A stretch of DNA of 64,000 nt from the NCBI GenBank assembly GCA_037447455.1, contig JBBIGQ010000003.1:62001-126000 (forward strand). The letters run 5' to 3'. How positions within the stretch are numbered: position 1 is the first letter of the stretch; every line of letters starts with the position of its first letter. This stretch comes from BPGX01 sp037447455. Lineage in GTDB: Bacteria; Bacteroidota; Bacteroidia; B-17B0; Aurantibacillaceae. Below, piece by piece: positions 9,414 to 16,711 of the stretch. The translations under genes were made by a program, and so were the position numbers. Below the pieces are notes generated by a model. The model was given only the letters and a program-made list of their open reading frames with translations. It did not search any database and was not told the origin of the DNA.

Positions 9414-9806
9414 TTACGGATTCACTATAATCGTAATCTGTCCAACCCCTCTATTACCCTTAGCATCAGTGGCTGTACATTTCACAATATTCTCTCCTGC
9501 AACGCTTGAACAACAAGGTGATAAGGTAACAGTATTTCCCGTTCCTAAAATGTTGGAAATTGTATTCACTTCCCATTGATACGTAATGCTTCCTTGTGCC
9601 CCTTCTATATACGCCGTGACAACCGATTCTTGTCCAAGCCGTATCATCGCATTATCCGTAGTTAAACTAACTTTTACATTGCTTCCATTTGTATTCTCAT
9701 TATTGACCGGTGCCGCTTTCTTTTTACAACCAAAAAACAAGGCAGCTACAATTCCAAAAATAAACCATCTTTTTATATTAAAACTATTTTGCCTGCAAAG
9801 ATACAA
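9414..9806 (-). CDS. Small lipoprotein with Ig/PKD-like fold
   Basis: This product of up to 130 residues has a hydrophobic segment ending in a lipobox (ALFFGC followed by KKK), so it is a predicted lipoprotein. It then shows a single beta-sandwich domain (SITYQWEVNT, VKCTATDAKGNRGVGQITI) like Ig/PKD domains. The start is uncertain: no in-frame ATG precedes the signal sequence. The TTG at 9806 lies inside a good promoter element (TATCTTTG, 9796-9803), which would leave only rare starts such as ATA near 9776. It ends 1 bp before the outer-membrane barrel gene. Confidence 0.6.
   Translation of the reverse strand: MYLCRQNSFNIKRWFIFGIVAALFFGCKKKAAPVNNENTNGSNVKVSLTTDNAMIRLGQESVVTAYIEGAQGSITYQWEVNTISNILGTGNTVTLSPCCSSVAGENIVKCTATDAKGNRGVGQITIIVNP
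9796..9803 (-). promoter_or_regulatory. Bacteroidota -7 promoter element, conflicts with the TTG start
   Basis: The minus strand reads TATCTTTG followed by C. It overlaps the first codons of the longest lipoprotein frame, so either the element is not used or the true start lies downstream. Confidence 0.45.
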
Positions 9807-9933
9807 TTTTTTTATTTTTCAAAGTAAAATTTAATTGCAGAAAAAAATAATGAACCACGAAGAACACTGAGAAAAAATTATTCAATTAATATAAAAATTT
9901 ATTTGTAACCTTGTAAAAAAATAGAAATATAAT

Positions 9934-10314
9934 ATGAGTGTCGCGTTAAAGATAAAGCATATTGTCAAAGAGCACTCTGGTGAGATAAAGGATAGGGAGA
10001 TAGAACGTTGGTTGGCTCGCATATTAGAGGAGGTGGCGTTGTTAATAGAGGAAGAACAACAAAGTCGGGAGGAGCGATTAGCGACAAAGGAGGATATAAA
10101 ATTGCTGATGCAGATGATGGACAAACGATTTGAAGCACTGCAACGTGAGATGAACACCCGTTTTGAGGCGATGGAAAAGGCAAATGTGGCTCGTTTTGAA
10201 GCCATAGATAAGCGTTTTGAAGCATTAGAAAAGCGTTTGAGTATGATTACCTGTTTTGTTCCACTTGTACTTTCACTGGTGATGGCCCTTTTTGCGTATA
10301 TTATCAAAAGTTGA
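9934..10314 (+). CDS. Coiled-coil protein with C-terminal membrane anchor
   Basis: This 126-residue protein is not a family I can name with confidence. Residues 1-60 are charged helix. Residues 70-105 contain four RFEA motifs spaced 11, 11 and 7 residues apart, that is hendecad/heptad coiled coil. Residues 107-124 form one transmembrane helix (FVPLVLSLVMALFAYII). This layout resembles the DUF1640-like group of membrane-anchored coiled coils. Base composition is visibly richer in G (many GAG, GCG and CGT codons) than neighbours, suggesting transfer. Similar ACCACGA-rich AT stretches flank it at about 9854-9883 and 10323-10346. It ends in TGA. Confidence 0.65.
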   Translation: MSVALKIKHIVKEHSGEIKDREIERWLARILEEVALLIEEEQQSREERLATKEDIKLLMQMMDKRFEALQREMNTRFEAMEKANVARFEAIDKRFEALEKRLSMITCFVPLVLSLVMALFAYIIKS

Positions 10315-10662
10315 TTTTTTTCAACCACGAGAAGAAAAATTATTTTGTAACTCATTCACCTTCTTGTTTTATTTAACTTGTTGGGAAAATGATTCTAATG
10401 TTATTTTTATTAAGGTAAAAATCACGCAAAAAAACAACCATCCACAAAAAACACAACAATAAGAATACACAAAACCATAAAACTAATTCCCCTATTCAAT
10501 GAACTTAGAAAAGTTACATTTTTTTAAATTTAGCCATAGTAACTGAGCAGTAACTATATTCATCAAACTACCATTTAAATAGCATCTTAACATTTCTTAT
10601 ATTTCTGGTATTGTATTGCAATCGGCTTAATGTTTATTTTTGCCAACTCTAAATAAAAACTT
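10315..10662 (+). other. 348-bp intergenic region upstream of the moxR-bat operon
   Basis: This is AT-rich, A-biased sequence with no ORF of coding character and no recognisable RNA. It contains an ACCACGAGAAGAAAAATT block near 10323 that partly matches one at 9854, a direct repeat AGTAACT separated by GAGC near 10540-10557, and the promoter element at 10635-10642. Its length upstream of an eight-gene operon leaves room for regulation, but no operator is evident. Confidence 0.4.
10635..10642 (+). promoter_or_regulatory. Bacteroidota -7 promoter element for the moxR-bat operon
   Basis: The element reads TATTTTTG (TAnnTTTG consensus), 20 bp upstream of the moxR ATG. A TTG about 21 bp before it could serve as the -33 element. 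Confidence 0.6.
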
Positions 10663-11685
10663 ATGATAGAAACTCTGCAGGCACAAACTCTCAATCCTAC
10701 TGATATTAAGGCCATTAACGAAAAAATCCATCAGGAAAGTGCTTTTATTGACTTGCTTTTAATGGAAATTAATAAAGTGATTGTCGGTCAAAATCAAATG
10801 GTAGAGCGGCTGCTAATCGGACTTTTGAGTAATGGCCATATTTTATTGGAAGGTGTACCAGGATTGGCAAAAACACTCGCTGTCAATACACTGGCTAAAA
10901 GCATTAATGCCAAATTCAGCAGAATACAATTTACGCCCGATTTATTACCCGCTGACTTAATCGGCACGATGATTTTTAATCAAAAAACCGGGGAATTTAA
11001 TGTCCGTAAGGGACCTATCTTTGCTAATTTTGTGCTGGCAGATGAAATCAACCGTGCGCCCGCCAAAGTACAATCCGCTCTGCTGGAAGCTATGCAGGAA
11101 AAACAAGTAACAATCGGTGAACAAACTTTTCCATTGCCCAATCCGTTTTTAGTCCTGGCTACGCAAAATCCTATTGAACAAGAAGGAACTTATCCCTTGC
11201 CCGAAGCACAGTTAGACCGTTTTATGCTCAAAGTAGTATTGACTTATCCTTCTAAAGAAGAAGAATTGAAAATCATTGCTTCTAATGTATCACCCGAAGG
11301 TTTGAAAAAACCACAACAGGTGCTTTCCACAGAAGACATTCTCAAAGCAAGGGACTTAGTACGCTATGTGTATATTGATGAAAAAATTGAAAAGTACATT
11401 GTAAACATTGTGTTTGCTACACGTTTTCCAAAAGATTACAAATTAGAAAAGTTTGCACCACTCATTGCTCATGGAGCTTCACCACGTGCAGGCATTAATC
11501 TTGCGTTGGCCGCCAAGGCGTATGCATTTATCAAACGCAGAGGCTATGTAATTCCCGAAGATGTTCGTGCCGTATGCCACGATATCTTGCGGCATAGAAT
11601 AGGGCTTACTTACGAAGCAGAAGCCGAAAACATTACCACAGAACATATTATCACAGAATTGTTGAATGTTGTAGAAGTTCCTTAA
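10663..11685 (+). CDS. MoxR family AAA+ ATPase
   Basis: This 340-residue MoxR-subfamily ATPase (AAA_3 type) is a chaperone-like enzyme usually paired with VWA proteins. Walker A is GVPGLAKT and Walker B is LADEINRAPAKVQSALLEAMQE, followed by the sensor-1 segment ATQNPIEQEGTYPLPEAQLDRF that is diagnostic of the group. The C-terminal lid domain carries ASPRAGINLALAAKA. It is the first gene of the bat operon, 41 bp before the DUF58 gene. By analogy with other MoxR-VWA pairs it likely remodels or activates the VWA proteins encoded downstream. Confidence 0.93.
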   Translation: MIETLQAQTLNPTDIKAINEKIHQESAFIDLLLMEINKVIVGQNQMVERLLIGLLSNGHILLEGVPGLAKTLAVNTLAKSINAKFSRIQFTPDLLPADLIGTMIFNQKTGEFNVRKGPIFANFVLADEINRAPAKVQSALLEAMQEKQVTIGEQTFPLPNPFLVLATQNPIEQEGTYPLPEAQLDRFMLKVVLTYPSKEEELKIIASNVSPEGLKKPQQVLSTEDILKARDLVRYVYIDEKIEKYIVNIVFATRFPKDYKLEKFAPLIAHGASPRAGINLALAAKAYAFIKRRGYVIPEDVRAVCHDILRHRIGLTYEAEAENITTEHIITELLNVVEVP

Positions 11686-11726
11686 TAGTTTTTTTAGAAA
11701 ATATAGTTTAGAAAAATATAGTTAAA

Positions 11727-12593
11727 ATGGAACTCAGCGAGTTGTTGAAAAGAGTAAAGCGTATTGAAATTAAGTCCAGAGGATTAAGTCAAAATATCTT
11801 TTCCGGACAATATCATAGTGCCTTTAAAGGGCGTGGTATGGCTTTTTCAGAAGTGCGTGAATATGTGCCCGGTGATGATATCCGAAACATTGATTGGAAT
11901 GTGACAGCCCGCTTTGATACGCCCTATGTTAAGGTATTTGAAGAAGAAAGAGAATTGACAGTTATTTTGATGATTGATATAAGTGCGAGTACATCGTTTG
12001 GAATGGTCAATGATTTCAAAAAAAATATCATTGCTGAAATAGCGGCTACTATTGCTTTTTCTGCCAATCAAAACAATGACAAAATTGGTGTAATCTTTTT
12101 TTCTGACAAAGTAGAAAAATTTATTCCGCCTAAAAAAGGTAAAAGCCACATTTTAAGAATAATCAGAGAAATCATTGCTACAGAAAAATCCAGTCAAGAT
12201 AGTAATCTTAATGAACCCATCCGCTATTTGTTTCAAACCATCAAAAAAAGAAGCACTGTTTTTATTCTCTCCGATTTTTTGTTTCCATTAAATTTTCAGG
12301 ACTCCTTGAAAATATGTGCCAAAAAGCACGATATAATTGCCATTAAAGTAAACGATAAAAATGAAAAAGAATTACCAAACGTAGGATTGTTACCAATTAA
12401 AAACCTTGAATCCCAGTCCATTCAATGGATTGATACCAGCGATAAACAATTCAGAACCCAGTATACAGCCAATTTTCTGAAACATAGCAATGAACTCAAA
12501 CAAATTTTACAAAAATCTAAAGTTGATAGTACAAAAATTTTTACGCATCAAAACTATGTTATTCCGCTTTCTTTGCTTTTCAAGAATAGATAA
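11727..12593 (+). CDS. DUF58 domain protein, VWA-like
   Basis: This 288-residue cytoplasmic protein carries the DUF58 signature: SGQYHSAFKGRGMAFSEVREYVPGDDIRNIDWNVTARF near residues 25-65, followed by a VWA-like MIDAS segment (MIDISASTSFG). DUF58 proteins are the standard partner encoded between MoxR and Bat VWA proteins; their biochemical role is not settled. No transmembrane segment is apparent. It sits 41 bp after moxR and 17 bp before the BatD-like gene, in one operon. Confidence 0.9.
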   Translation: MELSELLKRVKRIEIKSRGLSQNIFSGQYHSAFKGRGMAFSEVREYVPGDDIRNIDWNVTARFDTPYVKVFEEERELTVILMIDISASTSFGMVNDFKKNIIAEIAATIAFSANQNNDKIGVIFFSDKVEKFIPPKKGKSHILRIIREIIATEKSSQDSNLNEPIRYLFQTIKKRSTVFILSDFLFPLNFQDSLKICAKKHDIIAIKVNDKNEKELPNVGLLPIKNLESQSIQWIDTSDKQFRTQYTANFLKHSNELKQILQKSKVDSTKIFTHQNYVIPLSLLFKNR

Positions 12594-12610
12594 TTAAAAA
12601 AAACATTTGA

Positions 12611-13594
12611 ATGTTCAGAGTATTTCACATAATTAAATTTTTTGTTTTTCTAAAATGGATAATTTTTTCTATCAGCATTTTGAATGTTAATGTATTATAT
12701 GGACAAATTGTTGCTAATGCAGAAATCAATCGGAATGAAATCAGAATTGGCGAACCCATTGAACTTCAGTTGACAATTCAATTTTCTGATAAAATTCAAA
12801 AAATAAAATGGCCTCTATTCAGAGATACCATTACGCAAAAATTTGAAATTATTGATGCTTCTAAAATTGATACCTTAAAAAATAATATCCTTCGTCAGAT
12901 TCTTCACATCTCAGTGTATGACTCTGGACAATATGTTTTACCGGCTATAACGTTTCTGGATGCAGCGGACACAACGAAATTTGTACAAACAAATACGCTT
13001 CTCATCACCGTTCATACAGTACCCACCGATACTTCCGAAACTTCTATCAAAGACATAAAACCCATTTTTGAAGAACCCTTTGATATTAAATGGTATATGC
13101 CATTGATTATTAAATCATTAATTGGATTGTTGCTTTTAGGTATAATTATCTACTTAATTTATCGTTACTTCCATAAAAAGAATAAAAAAGGAGAAAAACA
13201 ACTGAAACCCAAATTACCACCTCACGTTATAGCCCTTGAAAAACTTGAAAAAATCAAACAAGAAGAAATTTGGAAAGAAGGAGAAATTAAAGAATATTAT
13301 TCTGCTGTTTCTGATACTATCCGAGAATACATTGAAGGTAGGTATCAAATACCAGCATTAGAACAAACAACATTTGAAACCATACAGACCTTGCGTTTCA
13401 AAGCCATTGCTCCTGAAACAAGAGAAAAATTGAAATACTTGTTAGAACTGGCAGACCTTGTGAAATTTGCTAAATTCTTACCGATTGAAAATGACCACCA
13501 TCAGATATTGCAAATCGCTTTTGATTTTGTAAATGAAACAAAATTAGAAACACCTGCTACTATTGAATCAACACCTACGAATAATCCTTCTTAA
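12611..13594 (+). CDS. BatD-like single-pass membrane protein
   Basis: This 327-residue protein has a signal-anchor N-terminus and an extracytoplasmic beta-sandwich of about 110 residues (IVANAEINRNEIRIGEPIELQLTIQF), which resembles the first domain of BatD. One transmembrane helix follows near residues 165-185 (LIIKSLIGLLLLGIIIYLIY), then a basic cytoplasmic helical domain (EGEIKEYYSAVSDTIREYIEGRYQIPALEQTTFETIQTL). It occupies the usual position between DUF58 and batA in Bacteroidota. It probably couples periplasmic sensing to the cytoplasmic MoxR/DUF58 components, which is inference from topology. Confidence 0.75.
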   Translation: MFRVFHIIKFFVFLKWIIFSISILNVNVLYGQIVANAEINRNEIRIGEPIELQLTIQFSDKIQKIKWPLFRDTITQKFEIIDASKIDTLKNNILRQILHISVYDSGQYVLPAITFLDAADTTKFVQTNTLLITVHTVPTDTSETSIKDIKPIFEEPFDIKWYMPLIIKSLIGLLLLGIIIYLIYRYFHKKNKKGEKQLKPKLPPHVIALEKLEKIKQEEIWKEGEIKEYYSAVSDTIREYIEGRYQIPALEQTTFETIQTLRFKAIAPETREKLKYLLELADLVKFAKFLPIENDHHQILQIAFDFVNETKLETPATIESTPTNNPS

Positions 13595-13614
13595 ATCAAT
13601 CATCAAAAAGAAAT

Positions 13615-14634
13615 ATGTTAAATCAATGGTTTGATATAGACGAATTTGTATTTGCGAATAAAGAATTTTTATGGTTATTAATTCTTATCTCATTGTTAGG
13701 AGTGTATTATTATTTCAAAAAAGACAAATTAACAGCTACTTTAAATTTTTCAAGCTTTTTATTGATAAAAGACATACCATTATCCTTTAAAGTACAATCC
13801 CGTTTTTTTCCTTATGCCTTGCGTTTATTGGCGATGAGTTTAATGATTATTGCATTAGCAAGACCACAAAGTATTTCAGGCGGCAAAGATGTGCAAACCG
13901 AAGGAATTGATATTATGATGAGTTTGGACGTGTCTTTATCAATGTTAGCAAAGGATTTTAAACCCAACAGGATAGAAGTAGCAAAAGATGTTATACAAAA
14001 ATTCATAGATCAACGACCCAATGACCGCATTGGAATAGTGATTTTTGGCGGCGAAGCATTTACTCAATGTCCACTTACTACTGATCATAAGATTTTAAAA
14101 ACATTAGTAGCTCAAGTAAAAGCAGGAAGTTTAGGACAGGGAACAGCTATTGGACTTGGATTAGCCAATGCTGTTGCACGTTTGAAAGATGTGGATTCTA
14201 AAAGCAAAGTTATTATCTTAGTTTCGGATGGCGTGAATAACACTGGTGAAATTGACCCCATAACGGCAGGAGAATTAGCAAAATCCTACAATATCAAAGT
14301 GTATAGCATCGGAGTAGGTAGCCGTGGCAAGGCCTTGCAACCTGTAGCAATGTATCCAAACGGAGAACTGCAATACGATTATGCCGATGTTGAAATTGAC
14401 GAAGCGTTGATGAAAAAAATTTCAGATGAAACTGGTGGAAAATATTTCAGAGCAACCGATAAAAAAAGTTTAGAACAAATTTATCAAGAAATTGATAAGA
14501 TGGAAAAAAACATTATTCTTGAAAAAAATTACACCAACCGCAAGGACTTGTACTATCCTTTTGCCTTATTAGCATTAATTTTACTACTTGCAGAATTTTT
14601 ATTGAAGCACACCTACTATAAAACTATTACCTAA
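13615..14634 (+). CDS. batA: BatA, VWA-domain membrane protein
   Basis: This 339-residue protein has two N-terminal membrane helices, a von Willebrand A domain with the MIDAS motif DVSLSM near residue 105 and a TDHK/NTGEID metal-site loop, and a C-terminal helix (FALLALILLLAEFLL). It is the BatA type of the Bacteroides aerotolerance operon. It presumably displays a metal-dependent protein-binding domain on the periplasmic face. It lies 20 bp after the BatD-like gene. The following gap to batB is 313 bp, unlike any other spacing in the operon, because of the palindromic element at 14646-14859. Confidence 0.9.
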   Translation: MLNQWFDIDEFVFANKEFLWLLILISLLGVYYYFKKDKLTATLNFSSFLLIKDIPLSFKVQSRFFPYALRLLAMSLMIIALARPQSISGGKDVQTEGIDIMMSLDVSLSMLAKDFKPNRIEVAKDVIQKFIDQRPNDRIGIVIFGGEAFTQCPLTTDHKILKTLVAQVKAGSLGQGTAIGLGLANAVARLKDVDSKSKVIILVSDGVNNTGEIDPITAGELAKSYNIKVYSIGVGSRGKALQPVAMYPNGELQYDYADVEIDEALMKKISDETGGKYFRATDKKSLEQIYQEIDKMEKNIILEKNYTNRKDLYYPFALLALILLLAEFLLKHTYYKTIT

Positions 14635-14645
14635 AATAATAATAT

Positions 14646-14859
14646 GTTACCACTCGGCAACTTTGGTAACCAGAACTTAAAAAATAATTCCGCTTTTTGG
14701 CTGCCCTTCAGCAAAGCCGCTGCAAGCTTGCGTTGGGGTCTCCCACCTCTCCAATTTTATTGGAAGGGTGGGGGCAAGTTGCAGCGGCGGTGCCTTGCAA
14801 AGCAAGGCATTGCCTTAGGGCAGCTGATTTTTTGGTTACTTTTTTTAGAAAAAAGTAAC
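14646..14859. repeat. Highly palindromic GC-rich intergenic element inside the bat operon
   Basis: This 214-bp block begins GTTACC and ends GTAAC, and is far more GC-rich than its surroundings. It contains nested inverted repeats: GTTACCA/TGGTAAC at 14646-14652/14664-14670; GCTGCCCT at 14700-14707 with AGGGCAGC at 14817-14824; the CCGCTGCAA arm at 14717-14725 with TTGCAGCGG at 14779-14787; CCCACC..CCAAT at 14742-14755 with its complement at 14759-14772; a perfect TGCCTTGC hairpin at 14791-14809; and GTTACTTTTTT/AAAAAAGTAAC at 14835-14859. The spurious 91-codon ORF across it has no protein character. The sequence suggests an inserted MITE- or REP-like element whose folded RNA could attenuate transcription into batB. 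Confidence 0.65.
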
Positions 14860-14947
14860 ATGAAGAAAATAATTATTCCAGCAGAACTTTCATTTCTTTT
14901 CCTTTTCACAAAAGAATAGAAAATCACAACTCAAAACTTAAAACTCA

Positions 14948-15988
14948 ATGTACCGTTTTGAACATAAAGAATATCTATATTGGCTATTACTGCTTATTGT
15001 ATTATTGATAGTTTTCATAATTTCATTAATTCGTGCTAAAAACAAAAGAACATTATTAGGAGTTGAAAATCTTGTGTTGCAACACATACCACAATTATAT
15101 GTATTTTCAAAATGGTTGAAGTTTATTTTATTTAGTTTATCAATAGCATCATTAATAATAGCATTGGCGAACTTTCAGATTTTTACAGGTAGCCATGAAG
15201 TGAAAGTTAAAGGTTCAGATATAATTGTGTGTTTGGATATTTCCAATAGTATGCTGGCACAAGACCTATCGCCCAATAGATTAGAAAGAGCAAAAATGGC
15301 TTTACAAAAAATGGTGGATAACTTGCAAGGCGATAAAATTGCAATCATTGTTTTTGCAGGCGATTCTTATGTTTTATTACCCTTGACAGTAGATTACAAT
15401 GCAGCAAAAATTTTTATTCAATCTATTAAAACCGATATGATTTCTATTCAGGGAACGAATGTAGGAAGTGCGCTTCAAAAAACATTGGAATCTTTTGAAA
15501 ACTCAAATAACCTTACCAATAATAAAGCAGTTATTTTAATAACAGATGGCGAAGACCACGACGGAAATGCTTTCGAAATTGCTAAACAATTCGCTGAAAA
15601 AAACATTCCCATTCATTGCATCGGTATTGGTTCAGAACAAGGAGCACCTATTCCTGTTTATGAAAACGGACGAATGATAGGATATAAAAAAGACAAAGAA
15701 GGAAATACCGTAATTACTAAACTCAATAAAAACTTTTTGAATGAATTATCATCCGAAACACAAGGCATTGTGGTCATTGCTTCAAATAGTGATTTTGGCT
15801 TGAACACCTTATTAAAAGAAATTAAAAAATTAAACAAAGCAGAAACAGATACCGTACAATTTAAAGATTATGAAAGCCAATATCAATGGTTTTTAGGCAT
15901 TAGTTTATTCTTACTTTTAATAGAATTTTTAATCTCTGAAACAAAACCGAAATGGTTAAGTATATTTGGCAGATGGCTGAATATTTAA
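14948..15988 (+). CDS. batB: BatB, VWA-domain membrane protein
   Basis: This 346-residue paralogue of BatA has the same layout: two N-terminal membrane helices, a VWA domain with MIDAS motif DISNSM followed by LSPNRLERAK, a second metal loop with DGEDHDG, and a C-terminal membrane helix (FLGISLFLLLIEFLI). BatA and BatB are thought to form a periplasm-facing complex with BatC. It is followed 10 bp later by batC. Its own promoter is not obvious, so expression probably depends on reading through the palindromic element upstream. Confidence 0.9.
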   Translation: MYRFEHKEYLYWLLLLIVLLIVFIISLIRAKNKRTLLGVENLVLQHIPQLYVFSKWLKFILFSLSIASLIIALANFQIFTGSHEVKVKGSDIIVCLDISNSMLAQDLSPNRLERAKMALQKMVDNLQGDKIAIIVFAGDSYVLLPLTVDYNAAKIFIQSIKTDMISIQGTNVGSALQKTLESFENSNNLTNNKAVILITDGEDHDGNAFEIAKQFAEKNIPIHCIGIGSEQGAPIPVYENGRMIGYKKDKEGNTVITKLNKNFLNELSSETQGIVVIASNSDFGLNTLLKEIKKLNKAETDTVQFKDYESQYQWFLGISLFLLLIEFLISETKPKWLSIFGRWLNI

Positions 15989-15998
15989 TAATACCATT

Positions 15999-16709
15999 AT
16001 GAAAAATTTTTTATTAACAATGTTTAAAACTCAACTTCTTCTATTCTTATTTATCTTTGCAATATCATTGAGAGTTTATTCTCAAAACCCTAATCAATTG
16101 GTCTACGAAGGAAATAAATCATTTCATAAAAATGATATGCAAACAGCTATCAATAAATACAACGAAGCATTGAAAGTTAAGCCGAATCATAAAAAAGCAC
16201 TCTATAATCTTAGCAATGCCTTATACAAAGAAGCACTTACCTTAAAATTTTCAAACAACGCAGCATTTCAAATCAATAACAAAGATTCTATTGCTAACTT
16301 AATTTTACAACGTTCTGCTGATTTGTACTCCTCTGCATCACAATTGTATCAAAATAAGGACACTCTCCAAAAAGTATACCACAATCTTGGAAATGCTTAT
16401 CTCTTCCAAAAAAAATACGATGAAGCCATTAATGCTTACAAAAAAGCTTTGAAAATTAACCCGAATGATGAAGATACCCGCTACAACCTTGCCTTTGCAC
16501 TCAAACAAAAAAAGAATAATGGCGGTGGTGGCAACAATAATAAAAATCAACAACAGCAAAATCAACAAAACCAACAACAGCAACCACAAATAAGCAAAGA
16601 ACAAGCCGAACGCCTGCTTCAAACACTCATCCAAAAAGAAAAAGAATTACAAAATAAAAAAGAACAACAACCCGCTGGACACCCTGTAAAACCTGAAAAA
16701 GATTGGTAA
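15999..16709 (+). CDS. batC: BatC, TPR protein with Gln/Asn-rich tract
   Basis: This 236-residue protein has a signal peptide (LFLFIFAISLRVYSQ) and TPR repeats (YNEALKVKPNHKKALYNLSNALYKEA; YDEAINAYKKALKINPNDEDTRYNLAFAL). A low-complexity tract of Gly, Asn and Gln follows at about residues 172-197, then a charged C-terminal helix. TPR plus a Gln-rich tail is typical of BatC, which probably docks BatA/B and BatD. It ends 2 bp before the batD ATG. Confidence 0.85.
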   Translation: MKNFLLTMFKTQLLLFLFIFAISLRVYSQNPNQLVYEGNKSFHKNDMQTAINKYNEALKVKPNHKKALYNLSNALYKEALTLKFSNNAAFQINNKDSIANLILQRSADLYSSASQLYQNKDTLQKVYHNLGNAYLFQKKYDEAINAYKKALKINPNDEDTRYNLAFALKQKKNNGGGGNNNKNQQQQNQQNQQQQPQISKEQAERLLQTLIQKEKELQNKKEQQPAGHPVKPEKDW

Positions 16710-16711
16710 TT

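Noticed and set aside
9882..10355. 157-codon ORF on the minus strand overlapping the coiled-coil gene
   Set aside because: It is a low-complexity Ser-rich shadow of the plus-strand coiled-coil frame, which has a clear heptad pattern and membrane anchor.
14644..14919. 91-codon ORF between batA and batB
   Set aside because: It covers the palindromic element and its composition reflects the inverted repeats; no homologue-like motif or signal is seen.
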